Source: an uncultured Opitutaceae bacterium (GTDB taxonomy: Bacteria > Verrucomicrobiota > Verrucomicrobiia > Opitutales > Opitutaceae). Taken from it: a stretch of DNA of 55,244 bases. The position numbers and the translations under genes were made by a program. Numbering within the stretch: position 1 is the stretch's first letter; each line of letters opens with the position of its first letter. The stretch spans positions 1-55,244 of the forward strand of contig CALFXL010000041.1 in the NCBI GenBank assembly GCA_937958045.1. Reading direction: 5' to 3'. Of the stretch, positions 54,119-55,244 are shown one piece after another. The notes below the pieces were generated by a model, which was not told the origin of the DNA, searched no databases, and was given only the letters and a program-made list of their open reading frames with translations.

Positions 54119-55244
54119 ATGAACTACACTCGTCCAGTGCGAGCCGCTGCATTTTCCCGCGGCTCGGCCAAAGCTCGTAGACTTGCGGTTCTGATGGCGT
54201 CCATGGCTGCTTCTGCGCAGCTGCTTCCGACCATCACGATCGCGCAACAAGCCGCTTCCGGCACCCTTAGCGGCCGCGTGATGAACGCGACCAACGGCAT
54301 GTATCTGAGCAACGCTCGCGTGTCCGTTGAAGGAACCAGCCTTGAGACGTTCACCAACGAACTTGGTGAATATACCCTGAGAAACGTACCCGCGGGCACG
54401 GCAACTATTCGTGTCGTGTTTACCGGCCAGGAGCCCATCAGCGCACAAGTCACGGTGGCCGAAGGTGACACCCAGACGAAGAATTTCGCGTTTGGCGCGG
54501 CTGACGGCGCATTTGATCCCGACTCGGGCACCCTGACGCTTGATCCGTTCGTCGTGGAAACGCAGCGATACAGGACCGCCCAAGAGATCGCCGTGAACGA
54601 GGAGCGCTCGGCGGTGAATATCAAAAATGTTGTGGCGACCGACTCGTTAGGGCATGTCCCGGGCGGCAATATCGGCGAATTCGTACAATTCCTGCCCGGC
54701 GTCGATATTAGCTACGGCGGTACGTATACGAACGAAAACGATGCGTCCTCGATCAGTGTCCGTGGCTTCGGCGCCGAAGATACGGCGATCCTCGTGGACG
54801 GCATGCCAATGTCCAGCCCGTCGCCGGCGAGTTTGTCGCGAACGGTTAACCTGGATATGATCTCGATAAATAATGCCACTCGTATCGAGATCACGAAGGT
54901 TAACACGCCCGACATGCCCAGCGATTCTCCGGGTGGATCGGTGAACTTGATCAGCCGCAGCGCGTTCGAATTTGCGAAGCCTTCTTACAACCTCGAGTTA
55001 TCGGCGACGATTAACTCAATGGAGACCTCAATCTTCAAAAAGGAGCCGGGTCCAGCGAACAAGAAAACGTATCATACTCTCCCCAGCGGAACGTTCTCCG
55101 CATCCGTCCCAGTTAATGCAAATTTGGGCTTTGCTGTATCGCTGTCCTCATTTAATAGATACTCGACTGGCGAAAGTTTCGCTGCCCGCTGGAAAACGGC
55201 CAATCAGACGATCAACCTTACGCCGATTGGCGGTGTTAATAATC
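54119..55244 (+). CDS. TonB-dependent receptor, C-terminal part cut off by the window
   Basis: 375 codons are visible. A long signal segment (residues 1-43, LAVLMASMAASAQLLPTITIAQQ) is followed by a carboxypeptidase-regulatory-like domain at about 46-125 (SGTLSGRVMNATNGMYLSNARV... ELGEYTLRNVPAGTATIRV). A TonB-box-like stretch (LDPFVVETQR) precedes the plug (VPGGNIGEFVQFLPGVDISYGG, ISVRGFGAEDTAILVDGMPM, NATRIEITK, SPGGSVNLISRSAF). The barrel begins near residue 290. It should bring oligosaccharides across the outer membrane using TonB/ExbB/ExbD energy. No SusD-like lipoprotein is adjacent in what can be seen. Expression is probably controlled by operators E-G, the same palindromes that flank the two sugar operons. 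Confidence 0.93.
   Translation, partial: MNYTRPVRAAAFSRGSAKARRLAVLMASMAASAQLLPTITIAQQAASGTLSGRVMNATNGMYLSNARVSVEGTSLETFTNELGEYTLRNVPAGTATIRVVFTGQEPISAQVTVAEGDTQTKNFAFGAADGAFDPDSGTLTLDPFVVETQRYRTAQEIAVNEERSAVNIKNVVATDSLGHVPGGNIGEFVQFLPGVDISYGGTYTNENDASSISVRGFGAEDTAILVDGMPMSSPSPASLSRTVNLDMISINNATRIEITKVNTPDMPSDSPGGSVNLISRSAFEFAKPSYNLELSATINSMETSIFKKEPGPANKKTYHTLPSGTFSASVPVNANLGFAVSLSSFNRYSTGESFAARWKTANQTINLTPIGGVNN

Overview
The window looks like a chromosomal segment from the Opitutaceae (phylum Verrucomicrobiota). The grounds are the high GC content, weak or absent Shine-Dalgarno sequences before most genes, a TonB-dependent receptor that begins with a carboxypeptidase-regulatory-like domain and has no visible SusD partner, a DUF3826 gene, and several kinds of degenerate short intergenic repeat. 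No rRNA, tRNA, CRISPR array, transposase or phage gene was seen.

Left part (1-9500), housekeeping and carbon core. A secreted repeat protein is cut by the left edge, followed by mnmA, a secreted phosphodiesterase, a GH13 debranching-type enzyme, and a glycolytic run gapA-pgk-tpiA. The glycolytic run ends at a 53-nt palindromic terminator that faces rhaA. Two imperfect palindromes built from short repeats fill the gapA-pgk and pgk-tpiA gaps.

Middle (9575-42929), two facing carbohydrate operons around one LacI-type regulator. The minus-strand operon (22810 down to 9575) reads: Na+/solute symporter, iron-type alcohol dehydrogenase, DapA-like aldolase, DUF1537 four-carbon acid sugar kinase, PdxA-family dehydrogenase, sialidase-like propeller, GH2-malectin-CBM enzyme, L-rhamnose isomerase. 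The plus-strand operon (24719-42869) reads: (alpha/alpha)6 hydrolase, beta-helix/DUF6298 protein, DUF5060/apiosidase-like protein, GH43-GH28 fusion, DapA-like aldolase, Na+/solute symporter, GH2-sialidase fusion, GH78 alpha-L-rhamnosidase. The enzyme set points to pectin, especially rhamnogalacturonan (I or II), as the food.

Right part (42934-55244). A giant metzincin-type surface protease (about 2447 aa; Ig, BACON, RCC1, IPT and NHL modules and a GlyGly-CTERM-like tail) precedes a DUF3826-GH95 (alpha-L-fucosidase type) operon. That operon is divergent from a TonB-dependent receptor cut by the right edge.

The main new signal is regulatory. Seven palindromes of the form TTTCA-(0-2 nt)-TGAAA occur only in front of the three inducible loci (symporter operon, lacI/plus operon, GH95/TonB receptor). 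At each locus two of them lie 30-31 bp apart centre to centre, and one sits just downstream of a TTGACA box. This suggests one regulon joining outer-membrane uptake, extracellular hydrolysis, inner-membrane transport and catabolism. A second proposal is metabolic. The aldolase / alcohol dehydrogenase / DUF1537 kinase / PdxA set could turn a seven-carbon keto-deoxy diacid such as Dha of rhamnogalacturonan II into pyruvate plus dihydroxyacetone phosphate, by way of D-threonate.
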